From the NCBI RefSeq assembly GCF_004005945.1, contig NZ_SACS01000008.1:108058-172057 (forward strand): a DNA stretch of 64,000 bases. The letters are read 5' to 3'. This document shows positions 11,511 through 22,038 of this stretch, piece after piece. The notes below the pieces were generated by a model. It searched no databases. It was not told where the DNA came from and saw only the letters and a list, made by a program, of their open reading frames with translations. The first letter of the stretch is position 1. Each line of letters starts with the position of its first letter. This DNA comes from Rheinheimera riviphila (GTDB taxonomy: Bacteria; Pseudomonadota; Gammaproteobacteria; Enterobacterales; Alteromonadaceae). The position numbers and the translations under genes were made by a program.

Positions 11511-11777
11511 TTATCGATAGAGCCGCAATCGGATAAACAGCTGCTCCACTTCGGTCCGCGCCCAGGGTGTTTTACGTAAAAACTTCAAACTGGATTTCAC
11601 ACTGGGGTTTTCAGTAAAGCATTTAATTTTAATCTGTGCCGCCAACGCCGGATAACCGCCGTAATGACTCAGCAAAGAATTCAGAATTTTTTCCAACGTA
11701 AAGCCTTGCAACGGGTTTTTTGGCTGCTCGGCAGTCAGTGGTTGTGCTTGTTCTTGCGGTTGTTCAGTATTATTCAT
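11511..11777 (-). CDS. VF530 family (DUF2132) small DNA-binding protein, 88 aa
   Basis: The conserved core [20 protein letters not shown], then [20 protein letters not shown], is diagnostic for the VF530 family, whose founding member has a known structure and is described as DNA-binding. The role is not established. The start ATG 11777 has GAGG upstream and overlaps the last codons of the preceding gene (ATGAATAA), indicating translational coupling. A longer start four codons upstream is less likely. The N-terminal 25 residues are Gln/Pro rich and probably disordered. Confidence 0.88.
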   Translation of the reverse strand: MNNTEQPQEQAQPLTAEQPKNPLQGFTLEKILNSLLSHYGGYPALAAQIKIKCFTENPSVKSSLKFLRKTPWARTEVEQLFIRLRLYR

Positions 11778-13803
11778 TGACGGCCTCAACGACGTTGTCA
11801 GTTACCGGCACCGGCACTGCTGGTGATTGCCCGGCCGGTGGAAACAGTGCGCGCCATTGGCCATGGAACGACTCGTCTTCGGTACCAATGGCCAGACTTG
11901 AATTAGGAAATAAATTGCTGGGCGCAGCCAGCGCTTCGACTTTCATGCCATCAATTTGCCAGAAAATCTTGCCGCCAGAGATCAAATTCAGCGGTGTTGG
12001 CGCTTGGGGATCCAATAATGCAACCTGATAAATAAAAGAGCTAAAAGGGCCACTATTACCGGCTTCACGCACGGCACTTGCCCATAACACATTGGATTCC
12101 AGATATAAATCGGCAATGTCCCGTTGTGCAGGCTGTGCGGGATCCGGCTGCGGTGGCTGTACCTGCAGGCGCTCGGCCGACCACTGAATATCACCGGCGG
12201 CTAAATCAAAGTCGCCCCAGGTTAAGCTGCCGCGTTGGCCATTGCCACCGCGTTCGCCTAACACCAGCAAAAACCGATTCGGTGCTTTATTCACACATAC
12301 CAGACCTTCAAAATTATCGCCAGCTTGCTGTTCGGTGTTGTCACGTTGCACCGGCAAGGCAAAACTTGCTAAGACCGTGGCATAACCCTGATATAACTTC
12401 AGATGGAATAAACGACCAAATTCGCCGTGCCAGCTACCGCTTTCTGCCAGCAGAAATTCATTCTGACGACCCGGCAGGGCGCACATCGATTCCAAATCGT
12501 TGGATGGCTGATTTTGTGGCCAGCCGGTGACAAAAATTGATTTGTAAGAAGGTTTTCCGTCCGGACTAAACTGCAGTAAGCCAAGCCGGTCACCGCCTTG
12601 ATCAATTTTTTTATCCTGCACCAGCAAATAACTATCATGGGTCACCATCGCCATGGCGCTCACCCCTGGCAAGGTGGTTTTTACCGACGGGCGTGCCAGA
12701 GTATACCAGCGTGGATCCACCGACATCTCAAACAACAGCGGTGCCATTTTATTAAAATGCTCAGCGTTGACATCACATTGAATATTATCAGGATAATGCT
12801 GTTTCCACGGGTCATTCACCAGATACACTTTGCCCTGATGTACCGCAACACCTTCCAGCGCCGTTTGCACCATTTTTTCATAGACCGGGCAGAGGCCGGA
12901 ATTGTCAGTGGCCACAAAAAAACTCAGTGGCTGCACATAAGGCATGGTTCTGTTGGTTAAATCGAAAATCCAGAGTTGATCGTCATTTCTGGCCACAGCA
13001 ACCAAGTAACCGGGATGGCCCGGGATTGGGCTTGGTAGGAAATCGATGCCATTAATCGGGTGGCCTTTAGTATCCAACGGCGGCATCGTCAGATTGGCAT
13101 CAATCACTTTAACGAAGTTATCTTTGGCCCAAAAATCAGCGGTTAAGCGGGTTTTGAAGATAGCCGGAAAGGTCGCACTGTTTTTCTCAAGTGCCAGATA
13201 CAGGTTTTGATGATCGTCAACCGCCAGACCTTCAATGCCATCGTTCGGTAAGTTGCCAACCTTCGATTCCAGCGGGAATTGCACCGGACGCACCGCAGTG
13301 ATTTCCGCCCGGCTAAAATCGGCATTTAAGCTGATTTTTAATAATAAAGTGGGGTAACTGGTCGAATTGGTCTGGGCATATTTTTTGGCACAGGACGGGC
13401 TTAATTGCGCACGACTGGCGTCTTCAGTCACGGTGATTAGCGTTAAATCATCAACCCGATCCCAGGTTAAAGCTTCTAAATCCGGAGAATTGACAATGTA
13501 ATCGCCAAAACAGCTTTTTCTGACGTCGGCAGAAATGGTGATATTGATAGGCAGTTGGTTAAAAGCTGCGGTTTGCGGGTTGATCCGAAATAGCTTCATC
13601 CGTAAACCAGGGTCAGCACTTTGATCGCCCAGGCTCAGCAATTCGCCGTGGCGCCAGGTTAAACCTGAGGTTTGTGGATCTTTCAGACTTTGTTGATTCA
13701 GATCCCGGACCCACTGACCGGTCAGGGCAATTTCGGCTTGCAGTTGCAATGGCATCAAAGGCAATGCCAGTAAAAATAACCAGAAACGACTTGTCGCTTT
13801 CAT
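11770..13803 (-). CDS. Exported beta-propeller protein, phytase/esterase-like (PF13449-type), 677 aa
   Basis: A signal peptide is clear ([23 protein letters not shown]), which fixes the start at ATG 13803 rather than 50 codons upstream. The body repeats short propeller-like strands, with [37 protein letters not shown] and [16 protein letters not shown]. The EGLA/EGVA motifs recall the 'esterase-like activity of phytase' family, but I see no decisive active-site signature. Four or more cysteines suggest disulfides in the periplasm or outside the cell. The gene overlaps the VF530 gene downstream, an unexpected pairing of a secreted and a DNA-binding protein. Family assignment is moderate; substrate unknown. 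Confidence 0.55.
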   Translation of the reverse strand: MKATSRFWLFLLALPLMPLQLQAEIALTGQWVRDLNQQSLKDPQTSGLTWRHGELLSLGDQSADPGLRMKLFRINPQTAAFNQLPINITISADVRKSCFGDYIVNSPDLEALTWDRVDDLTLITVTEDASRAQLSPSCAKKYAQTNSTSYPTLLLKISLNADFSRAEITAVRPVQFPLESKVGNLPNDGIEGLAVDDHQNLYLALEKNSATFPAIFKTRLTADFWAKDNFVKVIDANLTMPPLDTKGHPINGIDFLPSPIPGHPGYLVAVARNDDQLWIFDLTNRTMPYVQPLSFFVATDNSGLCPVYEKMVQTALEGVAVHQGKVYLVNDPWKQHYPDNIQCDVNAEHFNKMAPLLFEMSVDPRWYTLARPSVKTTLPGVSAMAMVTHDSYLLVQDKKIDQGGDRLGLLQFSPDGKPSYKSIFVTGWPQNQPSNDLESMCALPGRQNEFLLAESGSWHGEFGRLFHLKLYQGYATVLASFALPVQRDNTEQQAGDNFEGLVCVNKAPNRFLLVLGERGGNGQRGSLTWGDFDLAAGDIQWSAERLQVQPPQPDPAQPAQRDIADLYLESNVLWASAVREAGNSGPFSSFIYQVALLDPQAPTPLNLISGGKIFWQIDGMKVEALAAPSNLFPNSSLAIGTEDESFHGQWRALFPPAGQSPAVPVPVTDNVVEAVNE

Positions 13804-14024
13804 GAATGTCTCATCAGGGTCTGCATTAAGTGATGCAGGGTCAACGGCAACGCTGCCGACAGAAGTCGCTAATCTACCAGAAAAACAAAATCCGGCATAC
13901 CAAGGCCGTTGAAATCGCCAAAAGATACGACCAAATTTGTTGGCCTGATCCATGCGCTTTGCACTGTGCTGTGATAGGGATGCTGCTAAAAATTTAGCGA
14001 GTACTTAGTGACCAAAAGGCTAAC

Positions 14025-14050
14025 AAAAAGCCCGCGGGTGCGGGCTTTGT
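14025..14050 (-). terminator. Intrinsic terminator of asnB
   Basis: On the minus strand the 9-bp stem AAAGCCCGC / GCGGGCTTT with an ACCC loop is followed by a T run. It lies about 55 bases after the asnB stop. The remaining stretch 13804-14103 shows nothing else apart from the start region of the propeller gene. Confidence 0.85.
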
Positions 14051-14103
14051 TGATTACTGGCCAGAGTTGGGAACAGTCGGCCAGCTTAGCTTTTTATGGC
14101 TGA

Positions 14104-15768
14104 TTAATACGCTTGTTCGTGTACGTCACGTACTGCGCGACCTGATGGGTCGGTCATCTGCGCCATTTTCGCATCCCAGAGCAAGGCTTCAGGCGTTGAA
14201 CAAGCGACAGATTTTCCGCCAGGTACACAAGCAATAGCGCCACTGTGCGGGAAATGTTCTTCGAAAATGACCCGGTACAGATAGGCTTCTTTACTATCCG
14301 GCGTGTTGACCGGGAAGCGGAACGCGGCAGTGGTTAGCTGTTGATCGGTCACTTCTTTTTCGGCAAAAGCTTTTAAGCTGTCAATCCAGCTGTAGCCAAC
14401 GCCGTCGGAGAACTGTTCTTTTTGCCGCCATAAAATTTCATTGGGCAGCAAACCATCAAAAGCCTGCCGCAAAATGTGTTTTTCCATTTTGCCGTTGCCA
14501 CACATTTTGGCCTGCGGGTTTAAGCGCATCGCGACGTCCATAAAGTGTTTGTCGAGGAACGGCACCCGTGCTTCGATGCCCCAGGCCGACATCGCTTTGT
14601 TGGCGCGGTTACAGTCAAACATATGTAACCGGTCTAATTTACGTAAGGTTTCTTCATGGAATTCTTTGGCGTTTGGCGCTTTATGGAAATACAAATAACC
14701 GCCAAACAATTCGTCAGAGCCTTCGCCCGACAACACCATTTTAATGCCCATGGCTTTGATTTTCCGCGCCATTAAGTACATTGGCGTCGAAGCACGAATG
14801 GTGGTGACGTCGTAAGTCTCGAGGAAATACACCACATCACGCAGCGCATCGATGCCTTCTTGCACCGTAAACAATACTTCGTGGTGTACGGTGCCAATGG
14901 TATCTGCCACTTTACGCGCAGCAATTAAATCCGGTGAACCGGCAAGGCCAACGGCGAAAGAGTGCAAACGTGGCCACCATGCTTCGGATTTACCATCATC
15001 TTCAATGCGGTTCCGTGCAAATTGCTGAGTAATCGCCGAAATTAATGACGAATCCAAACCGCCGGACAACAATACGCCATAAGGCACGTCTGACATTAAA
15101 TGGCTTTTCACCGATTGCTCTAAGGCTTCACGCAGCTCAACTAAATCGGCCGGATTGTCTTTAACCGCATCAAAACTTTGCCAGTCGCGGGCATAGTATT
15201 TTTCAAGTTTGCCGATTTTACTGTCGAAATAATGGCCCGGCGGGAATTCCTGCATCTGTTTACAAACCGGGATTAACGCTTTGAGCTCAGACGCCACATA
15301 CAGCTGACCATGTTCGTCATAACCGTAATACAGCGGAATAATGCCGATATGGTCACGGGCAATCAAATAGCGTTGTTGTTCAGCGTCGTACAGAATAAAA
15401 GCAAACATGCCCTGTAGCTGATCGATAAAACTGGCGCCATGTTCCAGGTACAACGGCAGAATGACTTCACAATCTGACTTGGTTTGGAACTGATAGTCGA
15501 CGGTTAAATTCTTCTCTAAATTCTTGTGATTATAAATCTCACCATTCACTGCCAGAATGTGATTTCGATTTGGATTAATCAGTGGTTGCGCGCCATTTTC
15601 AGTATCTACAATGGCCAGACGCTCGTGCACGAGGATGGCATTATTGTCATTCCAGATCCCAGACCAGTCCGGACCACGATGACGTAACAACTTAGATAAC
15701 TGTAGCGCCTGCTGGCGCAAGGCTTTAACATCAGTCTTGATGTCAAGCACCCCGAATATCGAACACAT
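14104..15768 (-). CDS. asnB: Asparagine synthetase B (glutamine-hydrolysing), 554 aa
   Basis: Makes asparagine from aspartate, glutamine and ATP. The N-terminal class II glutamine amidotransferase domain begins MCSIFGVLD with the catalytic cysteine at position 2 and contains RHRGPDWSG and VNGEIYNHK. The synthetase domain has the ATP pyrophosphatase loop GVLLSGGLDSSLISA and LSGEGSDELFGGYLY. Length equals that of the E. coli enzyme. The start ATG 15768 has GGAG at good spacing. It is monocistronic, with its own terminator, and divergent from the DUF3025 gene. Confidence 0.97.
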   Translation of the reverse strand: MCSIFGVLDIKTDVKALRQQALQLSKLLRHRGPDWSGIWNDNNAILVHERLAIVDTENGAQPLINPNRNHILAVNGEIYNHKNLEKNLTVDYQFQTKSDCEVILPLYLEHGASFIDQLQGMFAFILYDAEQQRYLIARDHIGIIPLYYGYDEHGQLYVASELKALIPVCKQMQEFPPGHYFDSKIGKLEKYYARDWQSFDAVKDNPADLVELREALEQSVKSHLMSDVPYGVLLSGGLDSSLISAITQQFARNRIEDDGKSEAWWPRLHSFAVGLAGSPDLIAARKVADTIGTVHHEVLFTVQEGIDALRDVVYFLETYDVTTIRASTPMYLMARKIKAMGIKMVLSGEGSDELFGGYLYFHKAPNAKEFHEETLRKLDRLHMFDCNRANKAMSAWGIEARVPFLDKHFMDVAMRLNPQAKMCGNGKMEKHILRQAFDGLLPNEILWRQKEQFSDGVGYSWIDSLKAFAEKEVTDQQLTTAAFRFPVNTPDSKEAYLYRVIFEEHFPHSGAIACVPGGKSVACSTPEALLWDAKMAQMTDPSGRAVRDVHEQAY

Positions 15769-15932
15769 GATAAAAACTCCGTTAGGTTTAATCCGAAAAA
15801 ATTCAATTCATTTGGCAGTATGTACGTTCAGACGTACCCCGTTGAATGTGCCATTTACCGCCAAAATTGCAAGCTGTTTTTTAGGTTTTGCGCAAGTATG
15901 TCTTGCTGAATGCTTTCAACCGGAGCATCAAC

Positions 15933-16841
15933 ATGACTGACCAAAAACCGTCGCAAAATGCCGTCATGCCTTTGCCGCAACCGACAAAAACAGCCAGATT
16001 TGTAGCGCCCGAACAGTGGGATGACCAAATTTGGCTTGAGAATCCGATATTTGCTGAACTAACGACGTTGTTTCCGTTGGCATCTTGTACTGATTTTCCA
16101 AACGTGATGGCACTGGACAACTGGCGACAGCAATTCCGACCAGAATTCAGACCGGAATTGCCGGTGCGATTTGTCGACAATGAACTGTTGGCAGCTGATG
16201 GCCGTTATTATGAAGCCTTTATTTATCACACCCGACAGGTGCCGACCCGCTATCCGAATTGGCATGATTTGTTTGGGGCTTTGATTTGGTGTTTATTTCC
16301 GCAGACAAAAAAACTGTTAAATCAGCTGCATATCCGCGAGATTGAGCTTCATGGCGCCAGTATTCGCACGGCACTTCGCAATAAACTGACGTTATTGGAT
16401 GAATGTGGAGTGCTTATTTTGTATCGCCAGCAGCAAGCCAATGTCGTGGAAATGCTGCGGCAACATCAATGGCAACATGCTTTTGTCAGTCAGCGACATT
16501 GTTGGTTCGGGCAGGGGAACAATCCTGGCGTCACGGCGATGATGTTTGGCCATGCCAATTATGAAATGGCCACCCGGCCTTTTATCGGACTCACCGGCAA
16601 AATGCTGGCGATGGTGGTTCCTGATGATTTTTTCAGCCAGTCGTTGCGTCAACGTATTGATTTCATAGATACTGCCTTAAGTGAACAAATTGCTAATCAA
16701 GGTATATTCGGTGATCCACTGCAGCTGACACCGCTGCCACTGTTGGGTGTGCCCGGTTGGTTTTTTGCAAATGAACAGCCGGATTTTTACCAGAATAGCG
16801 CTTATTTCCGGCCAAAGCGTATCACCAAAATTCAGGATTAA
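15933..16841 (+). CDS. DUF3025 family protein, 302 aa
   Basis: An uncharacterised cytoplasmic protein family of beta- and gammaproteobacteria. Recognisable elements are YYEAFIYHTRQVPTRYPNWHDLFGALIW, seen in two parts (YYEAFIYHTRQVPTR and NWHDLFGALIWCLFP), TLLDECGVLIL and FGHANYEMA. There is no signal peptide or membrane segment. The start ATG 15933 (MTDQKPSQ) follows CGGAGC; the 15-residue longer frame lacks a binding site. It is 49 bases upstream of the ABC exporter genes with a very similar CGGAGC binding site, so the three may be cotranscribed. Function is unknown. Confidence 0.8.
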   Translation: MTDQKPSQNAVMPLPQPTKTARFVAPEQWDDQIWLENPIFAELTTLFPLASCTDFPNVMALDNWRQQFRPEFRPELPVRFVDNELLAADGRYYEAFIYHTRQVPTRYPNWHDLFGALIWCLFPQTKKLLNQLHIREIELHGASIRTALRNKLTLLDECGVLILYRQQQANVVEMLRQHQWQHAFVSQRHCWFGQGNNPGVTAMMFGHANYEMATRPFIGLTGKMLAMVVPDDFFSQSLRQRIDFIDTALSEQIANQGIFGDPLQLTPLPLLGVPGWFFANEQPDFYQNSAYFRPKRITKIQD

Positions 16842-16890
16842 CCGTATCCCAAACTTGCTGGGCAGCAAACCCCTGATTGACGGAGCAACC

Positions 16891-17676
16891 ATGATTCAAA
16901 TTCAGCAACTGGCAAAATCCTTTGCCATTGGCAAACAAAATAAATTGTCAGACAGCGAAAAAAACGATGTGCGTTTTGGTGGTGATCGGTTTCATTCGGT
17001 GCGCAATGTCAGTTTTGACTGCGCTGCGGGTGAAGTGCTTGGACTATTAGGTCCGAACGGTGCTGGTAAAACCACGACGTTGCGCATGTTATCGACGGCC
17101 TTGCAGCCCGACAACGGGGCGGTCATGATTGATGGTCAGGACGTCATTAAAAACCCGCTGCAAGCACGTAAACGGATCGGTTTTTTATCCAGCAGCACTG
17201 GTTTATACGGCCGTTTAACCGCCCGCGAAAATATCGCTTATTTCGGCCGGCTGCATGGAATGGCAGAAACTGAATTAAATCAGCGGATTGAAGAGTTGTT
17301 GACCTTGTTGTCGATGCACGAATTTGCCAATCGTCGGGCTGACAATATGTCGACCGGCATGAAACAAAAAACTGCTATCGCACGTGCTGTGGTGCATTCC
17401 CCCAAAGTGGTGATCCTGGATGAACCAACCACCGGGCTGGATATTATGACGGTGCAGACGGTGCTGGATTTTATTCAGTCGCTAAAACAACAAGGTACAC
17501 CAGTGATTTTTTCGACCCATCATTTGGACGAAGTTGCAACGCTGTGCGATCGGGTGGTGGTCATTAATCATGGGGTCAGTGCATTTAACGGAAGTTTAAA
17601 TGAATTCAGAGAGTTAACTGGCAGTGGCGATTTGCGTCAGTCTTTTTTACAAGTGATCCAGCGGGAGGCAGTATAA
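16891..17676 (+). CDS. natA: ABC transporter ATP-binding protein, NatA type, 261 aa
   Basis: ATPase of an exporter resembling the Bacillus NatAB sodium efflux pump. Walker A is [14 protein letters not shown], the signature is [15 protein letters not shown], Walker B is [15 protein letters not shown] and the switch is STHHLDEV. The start ATG 16891 has CGGAGC upstream; the longer frame that overlaps the DUF3025 gene is rejected. Its TAA is directly followed by the ATG of the permease gene (no spacer), so the two are coupled. Sodium as substrate is inferred from resemblance only. Confidence 0.88.
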   Translation: MIQIQQLAKSFAIGKQNKLSDSEKNDVRFGGDRFHSVRNVSFDCAAGEVLGLLGPNGAGKTTTLRMLSTALQPDNGAVMIDGQDVIKNPLQARKRIGFLSSSTGLYGRLTARENIAYFGRLHGMAETELNQRIEELLTLLSMHEFANRRADNMSTGMKQKTAIARAVVHSPKVVILDEPTTGLDIMTVQTVLDFIQSLKQQGTPVIFSTHHLDEVATLCDRVVVINHGVSAFNGSLNEFRELTGSGDLRQSFLQVIQREAV

Positions 17677-18879
17677 ATGTGGCAGGTATATCTGAAGGAA
17701 CTGACCGAGCTGTTGCGCGACAAAAAAACACTGATGTTTGTGATTCTATTGCCAATTCTGATTTTCCCGGTGCTATTTGGCATTATGGGATTGGTGATGG
17801 CCAATGTCAGCCGCCAGGCTGAAGCGGAAGAACATCGTTATGTGGTGATTCACGCTGACCGCGCCGCTGAGTTTACAGATTCGTTGTTTTATCATAAAAA
17901 CTTTAAACAAGTGACCACCGAACTCACCAGTGTTGACGAATTAAAACAGGCGATCCGTGACGACAAGTTTGACGTTGCTATTGTGATCCCCGCTGATTTT
18001 GATGCATCAGCAGCAAATCTTGATCAAAGCAAATGGCAGCTGATCCACAACAGTTCGTCGCAACTCGATATGATTTCAAAACATTTTAATGAGCTACTCA
18101 AAGGCTATAGTCAAAAATTGCAGCAGGCAAAATTATTAGCGCTTGGGGTAACGATGGAACAGATGCCAGCCGTGCTGGAACCGGTCAAAGTTGAGCGGGT
18201 GAATACCGCTGAAAGCCGCGAAAATATTGGTGAGCTGATCGGCGGTTGGATAGCGTACCTGTTGGTTCCACTGTGTTTGGTGGGGGCCTCTTATCCGGCG
18301 ATGGATATCGGTGCCGGTGAAAAAGAACGGGGAACTCTGGAAACCTTGTTAATTTGCCCGATTTCGCGCACTGCAATTGTGCTTGGAAAGTTTATGACGG
18401 TACTGACGACGGGGTTGGTCGCTGCACTTATCACCGTTGTCAGTTTTGGCGGCTGGGGTTACATCATAGGTTCGATGATGGGTGTAGATATTGTTGCCAA
18501 AGCGATGTCGACCTTGGGCTTTATTGATTTAAGCCTGATCCTAGCTTTGTTAATTCCATTGACCGCTATTTTCGCGGCCCTGTTATTGAGTCTGTCGATT
18601 TACGCCCGAAGCTACAAAGAGGCGCAAAATTACATTGGCCCGCTGACGATGGTGGTGTTTATGCCATTAGTAGTGTCAATTTTGCCTGGCATCGAACTGA
18701 ACTGGAAACTGGCGATGGTACCGGTGCTGAATGTGGCGCTGGGGATTAAAGAGCTGGTTAAAGGCACCATCGAGTATTCGCTGCTCGGCGTGGTGTTGTT
18801 ATCAACACTGGTGCTGGCAGGGGCGATGATTGCGTTTTGCGTGTCCTGGTTTCAAAAAGAGAAAGTGTTGTTTCGTTAA
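17677..18879 (+). CDS. natB: ABC-2 type permease, NatB type, 400 aa
   Basis: Inner-membrane partner of the preceding ATPase. The first membrane segment at about 20-42 is followed by a large extracytoplasmic loop of about 130 residues, then five or more segments from about 190. The motif GEKERGTLETLLICPISR is typical of NatB/ABC-2 exporters. The start codon follows immediately on the natA stop. The likely role is ATP-driven efflux of sodium or another small cation or drug. Confidence 0.87.
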   Translation: MWQVYLKELTELLRDKKTLMFVILLPILIFPVLFGIMGLVMANVSRQAEAEEHRYVVIHADRAAEFTDSLFYHKNFKQVTTELTSVDELKQAIRDDKFDVAIVIPADFDASAANLDQSKWQLIHNSSSQLDMISKHFNELLKGYSQKLQQAKLLALGVTMEQMPAVLEPVKVERVNTAESRENIGELIGGWIAYLLVPLCLVGASYPAMDIGAGEKERGTLETLLICPISRTAIVLGKFMTVLTTGLVAALITVVSFGGWGYIIGSMMGVDIVAKAMSTLGFIDLSLILALLIPLTAIFAALLLSLSIYARSYKEAQNYIGPLTMVVFMPLVVSILPGIELNWKLAMVPVLNVALGIKELVKGTIEYSLLGVVLLSTLVLAGAMIAFCVSWFQKEKVLFR

Positions 18880-18962
18880 GTTTTATGCAAAAGGTCGGGT
18901 CTAACCGGCTTGGCTGCGGCATCGTCGTTCGGCGCTGTCGCAATTCCAATGAGATCTGAGAG

Positions 18963-19754
18963 ATGTCCGTTGCTCCTGTTAAACCCGCTGTTTTTGATGC
19001 GGTAGTGAATCCTTACCAAGGCTGTTATCTGGGGCCGGCACAGCTGCCCTTGATGCTGACGCCTGAAAATGTTGCGGGTTTTATCGCAATGCTGGTGGCC
19101 AGTATTAAGGCCTGGCAAGATCAATACCGACTGATCTGGCTGGAATTACCTGCCACACATGCCGCTTTGATTGCACCGGCTTTGAGCCTTGGTTTTAACT
19201 TTCATCATTGTCACAGCGCGCAGTTGATGCTGGTGAAAAAGTTACAACCTGACAGTTATGTACCGCTGGCTGCCACTCATAGTATCGGGGTCGGTGGCCT
19301 GGTTTGGTCACCAGCTGGCGAAGTGTTGATGGTCAGAGAGTTAGCATTGCCGGGGCAAAAAGCAGGTTATTTTAAATTGCCTGGTGGCATGGTCGAGCCA
19401 CAGGAACATTTGGCGATTGCAGTGGTGCGGGAAGTGTTGGAAGAAACGGGTGTGCACGCCACATTTCAATCAGTGCTCGGCGTGCGGCATCACCATCGTG
19501 GCCAGTTTGGCGCGTCAAATCTGTATATTGTCTGTCAGTTGCAGGCGCAAACCATGGCGGTTTTTGCGGCTGAAAATGAAATTGCTGAAGTGCGCTGGTT
19601 TTCGCCTGATGCTTATCTTGGTGATGAAAAGGCAAGTGAATACAATAAGTTGCTATTGAAATCCGCATTGAAATATTCAGGTTTGGTGCCACATCAGGTG
19701 GCTGGTTATTCACAATCTGCTGCTGACCATGAAATCTTTTTACCGGAACTTTAG
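18963..19754 (+). CDS. NUDIX hydrolase with NUDT6-like N-terminal pre-NUDIX domain, 263 aa
   Basis: Residues about 1-105 form the domain that precedes NUDIX in the NUDT6 / plant NUDX2-8-10 group: WLELPATHAALIAPALSLGF and FNFHHCHSAQLMLVKKL, then AATHSIGVGGLVW. The NUDIX domain has LPGGMVEPQE and REVLEETGV followed by VRHHHRGQFG. Known members act on ADP-ribose, NADH or related nucleotides, but specificity varies. The architecture is common in plants and animals and patchy in bacteria. It lies 83 bases after natB on the same strand, which may be coincidence. Confidence 0.85.
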   Translation: MSVAPVKPAVFDAVVNPYQGCYLGPAQLPLMLTPENVAGFIAMLVASIKAWQDQYRLIWLELPATHAALIAPALSLGFNFHHCHSAQLMLVKKLQPDSYVPLAATHSIGVGGLVWSPAGEVLMVRELALPGQKAGYFKLPGGMVEPQEHLAIAVVREVLEETGVHATFQSVLGVRHHHRGQFGASNLYIVCQLQAQTMAVFAAENEIAEVRWFSPDAYLGDEKASEYNKLLLKSALKYSGLVPHQVAGYSQSAADHEIFLPEL

Positions 19755-19881
19755 CTAGAAAATAGATCTTTCGTAAAAACATCGGCTTGCGATATTTGCG
19801 ACCAACGGTGCTTGAAATTTCATCAAAATTGCCGGACGCTGCTTTCTGAATTTTCACCAGCCATTCGATCGGGGACCTATT

Positions 19882-20061
19882 ATGACTTCGGATTTTGTGA
19901 AACAAATTCATCTGGAAACAGCACGCCGTTATCAACAGCAAGGTCATGATATCGATTATCTGGTATCGCATTTTCAAAAGGTAGCGTTAGATCAGGATGA
20001 TATCGCTGAGCTGCTAACCGAGATCACACCAAAAAGCCCGCACACTGAACGCAACGGCTGA
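19882..20061 (+). CDS. Small hypothetical protein, 59 aa
   Basis: A 60-codon frame starts at ATG 19882 with GGGGA seven bases upstream and ends 9 bases before a strong terminator, which supports it as a real gene. The product (MTSDFVKQIHLETARRYQQQ, then GHDIDYLVSHFQKV) is charged, without signal peptide or membrane segment, and looks helical. I do not recognise a family. It may be transcribed on its own or after the NUDIX gene 127 bases upstream. Confidence 0.65.
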   Translation: MTSDFVKQIHLETARRYQQQGHDIDYLVSHFQKVALDQDDIAELLTEITPKSPHTERNG

Positions 20062-20070
20062 AAACAGTTA

Positions 20071-20100
20071 AAAAAACACCGCAATTCGCGGTGTTTTTTT
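20071..20100. terminator. Bidirectional intrinsic terminator between small ORF and rimO
   Basis: The stem CACCGC/GCGGTG at 20077-20093 is flanked by six A on the left and eight T on the right, so it can end transcription of the small gene on the plus strand. It could also serve rimO, whose stop is at 20154 on the other strand. Confidence 0.85.
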
Positions 20101-20153
20101 GTTCTTATGTAATTTGCTGGTGCTGCAATGCCATGTTTTTACATGGCTGTTGC

Positions 20154-21470
20154 TTAGATTTGACGGGTCGCCCACAAATCATATTCATCAGCGGCGTCGA
20201 CAACAGCCGTGATCACATCACCGGCTTTCACGTCCGTCAGACCATTTAAGTAGACCGCACCATCAATTTCCGGTGCATCTGCAAAACTGCGGCCGATTGC
20301 GCCTTCGTCATCCACTTCGTCAATCAACACCTGAATAGTCCGGCCGATTTTGGCTTGCAATCTGGCGGCGCTGATCCGCTGCTGGGTTTCCATAAAACGA
20401 TGATAACGCAGCTCTTTGATTTCTTCAGGTACCGGATCTGGTAATTCGTTGGCTTTGGCGCCTTCGACCGGGCTGTATTTAAAGCAACCGACGCGGTCGA
20501 GCTGTGCTTCTTCCAGGAAATTCAGTAGTTCCTGGAACTCTTCTTCAGTTTCACCTGGGAAACCGACAATAAAGGTGGAGCGGATAGTCAAGTCAGGGCA
20601 AATGGAACGCCATTTTTTGATCCGTTCTAAGGTCCGCTCGGCCTGACCCGGGCGTTTCATTAATTTCAGAATACGCGGGCTGGCATGTTGAAATGGAATA
20701 TCTAAATAAGGTAATAACTTACCGGCCGCCATCAGTGGGATCACATCGTCGACATGTGGGTATGGGTAGACATAATGCAGACGTACCCAAATACCTAACT
20801 CAGCCAAGGCTTCACACATCGCCTGCATTGAGGTTTTGACCGGCTGACCGTTCCAGAAACCGGTGCGGTGCTTCACATCAACGCCGTAAGCACTGGTGTC
20901 TTGCGAAATAACTAACAATTCTTTGACGCCGGCTTTTTGTAAGCGGCCAGCTTCGTCGAGAACTTCGCCAATAGGGCGGCTGACTAAATCGCCACGCATC
21001 GATGGAATAATGCAGAACGTACACCGATGGTTACAACCTTCGGAGATTTTTAAATAGGCATAATGCTTTGGCGTTAACTTGACGCCAGTATCCGGCACTA
21101 GTTGCAGGAACGGATCATAAGCAGGTTTTGGGACGAATTGGTGAACTTGATCCAGCACGTTTTCATAAGCGTGTGGGCCGGTGATACCGAGAACATTTGG
21201 GTGCACCTGACGAATTTCGTCTTCGCGGGCGCCCAGACAACCGGTCACGATCACCTTGCCATTCTCAGCCAGCGCTTCACCGATAGTGTCCAGCGACTCT
21301 TGTACGGCGCTGTCGATAAAGCCACAAGTGTTGACGATCACCAGCTCCGCGTCTTCATAAGAAGGGACGATGTTATAACCTTCAACTTTCAGTTGCGTCA
21401 GAATGCGCTCAGAATCGACCAGGTTTTTCGGACAGCCGAGGCTTACAAAACCAACTTTAGGTTGTGACAT
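20154..21470 (-). CDS. rimO: Ribosomal protein S12 (Asp89) methylthiotransferase, 438 aa
   Basis: A radical SAM enzyme that adds a methylthio group to an aspartate of ribosomal protein S12. The UPF0004 N-terminal domain starts [20 protein letters not shown] and contains NTCGFI and GCLGAR cluster cysteines. The radical SAM motif is [28 protein letters not shown] and a C-terminal TRAM domain ([14 protein letters not shown]) follow. The [12 protein letters not shown] motif separates RimO from MiaB. The start is ATG 21470. Confidence 0.97.
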   Translation of the reverse strand: MSQPKVGFVSLGCPKNLVDSERILTQLKVEGYNIVPSYEDAELVIVNTCGFIDSAVQESLDTIGEALAENGKVIVTGCLGAREDEIRQVHPNVLGITGPHAYENVLDQVHQFVPKPAYDPFLQLVPDTGVKLTPKHYAYLKISEGCNHRCTFCIIPSMRGDLVSRPIGEVLDEAGRLQKAGVKELLVISQDTSAYGVDVKHRTGFWNGQPVKTSMQAMCEALAELGIWVRLHYVYPYPHVDDVIPLMAAGKLLPYLDIPFQHASPRILKLMKRPGQAERTLERIKKWRSICPDLTIRSTFIVGFPGETEEEFQELLNFLEEAQLDRVGCFKYSPVEGAKANELPDPVPEEIKELRYHRFMETQQRISAARLQAKIGRTIQVLIDEVDDEGAIGRSFADAPEIDGAVYLNGLTDVKAGDVITAVVDAADEYDLWATRQI

Positions 21471-22038
21471 AACAATTTGAGACCTTGAAGAAAACGGGCG
21501 CGTATTTTAAACGAAAGCAGCTGTACTCACCAGAGGTTGACGGAAAAAGACTAATCGCAAGCTAATGAAGGTTTCAAATGTTATTGAGTCTCGGGTCGGA
21601 CTGCAACCCTAATGCGAGAAATCTGTTAACAAATGAACCTGTTTTAGGGTTTCAAGCTATTGGTTGTCGGTATTATTTACAGAAGTTTGGTGTAAATTAT
21701 TGGTTGTTTTTTCAGCGTCACTATCCTGGCGGCGTAGCGCGAGTTGGTGGTATTGTATGTTTATGATGCTGATGTATCTATGAATATTGTGCTTGTTGCT
21801 AAGCGTTTATCCGGAGCGGTTAAGTTTTAAGTTGTTCGAAAATGTAATTCATTGCGTCAGAATAATTTACACTTTGATTTTGAAACCAGAATTTTACATC
21901 TGTCTTAGCCAGTGATGGTGCGGTAACTGAATGTAACAATTTGTTGGCAGGCATATTGCAAATGAACTTTTGAATGCCATCGCGGCAAATCACAAAAGCA
22001 TTTAATGCTACTAATAATTCACAAAATCCGGGTAAATT
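21471..22038. other. Intergenic region between rimO and the PEP-CTERM-like gene; no gene seen
   Basis: About 570 bases, noticeably richer in A and T than the flanking genes. Short frames exist on both strands but none has a binding site or recognisable product. It must hold the two divergent promoters, which I cannot place with confidence. Confidence 0.5.
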
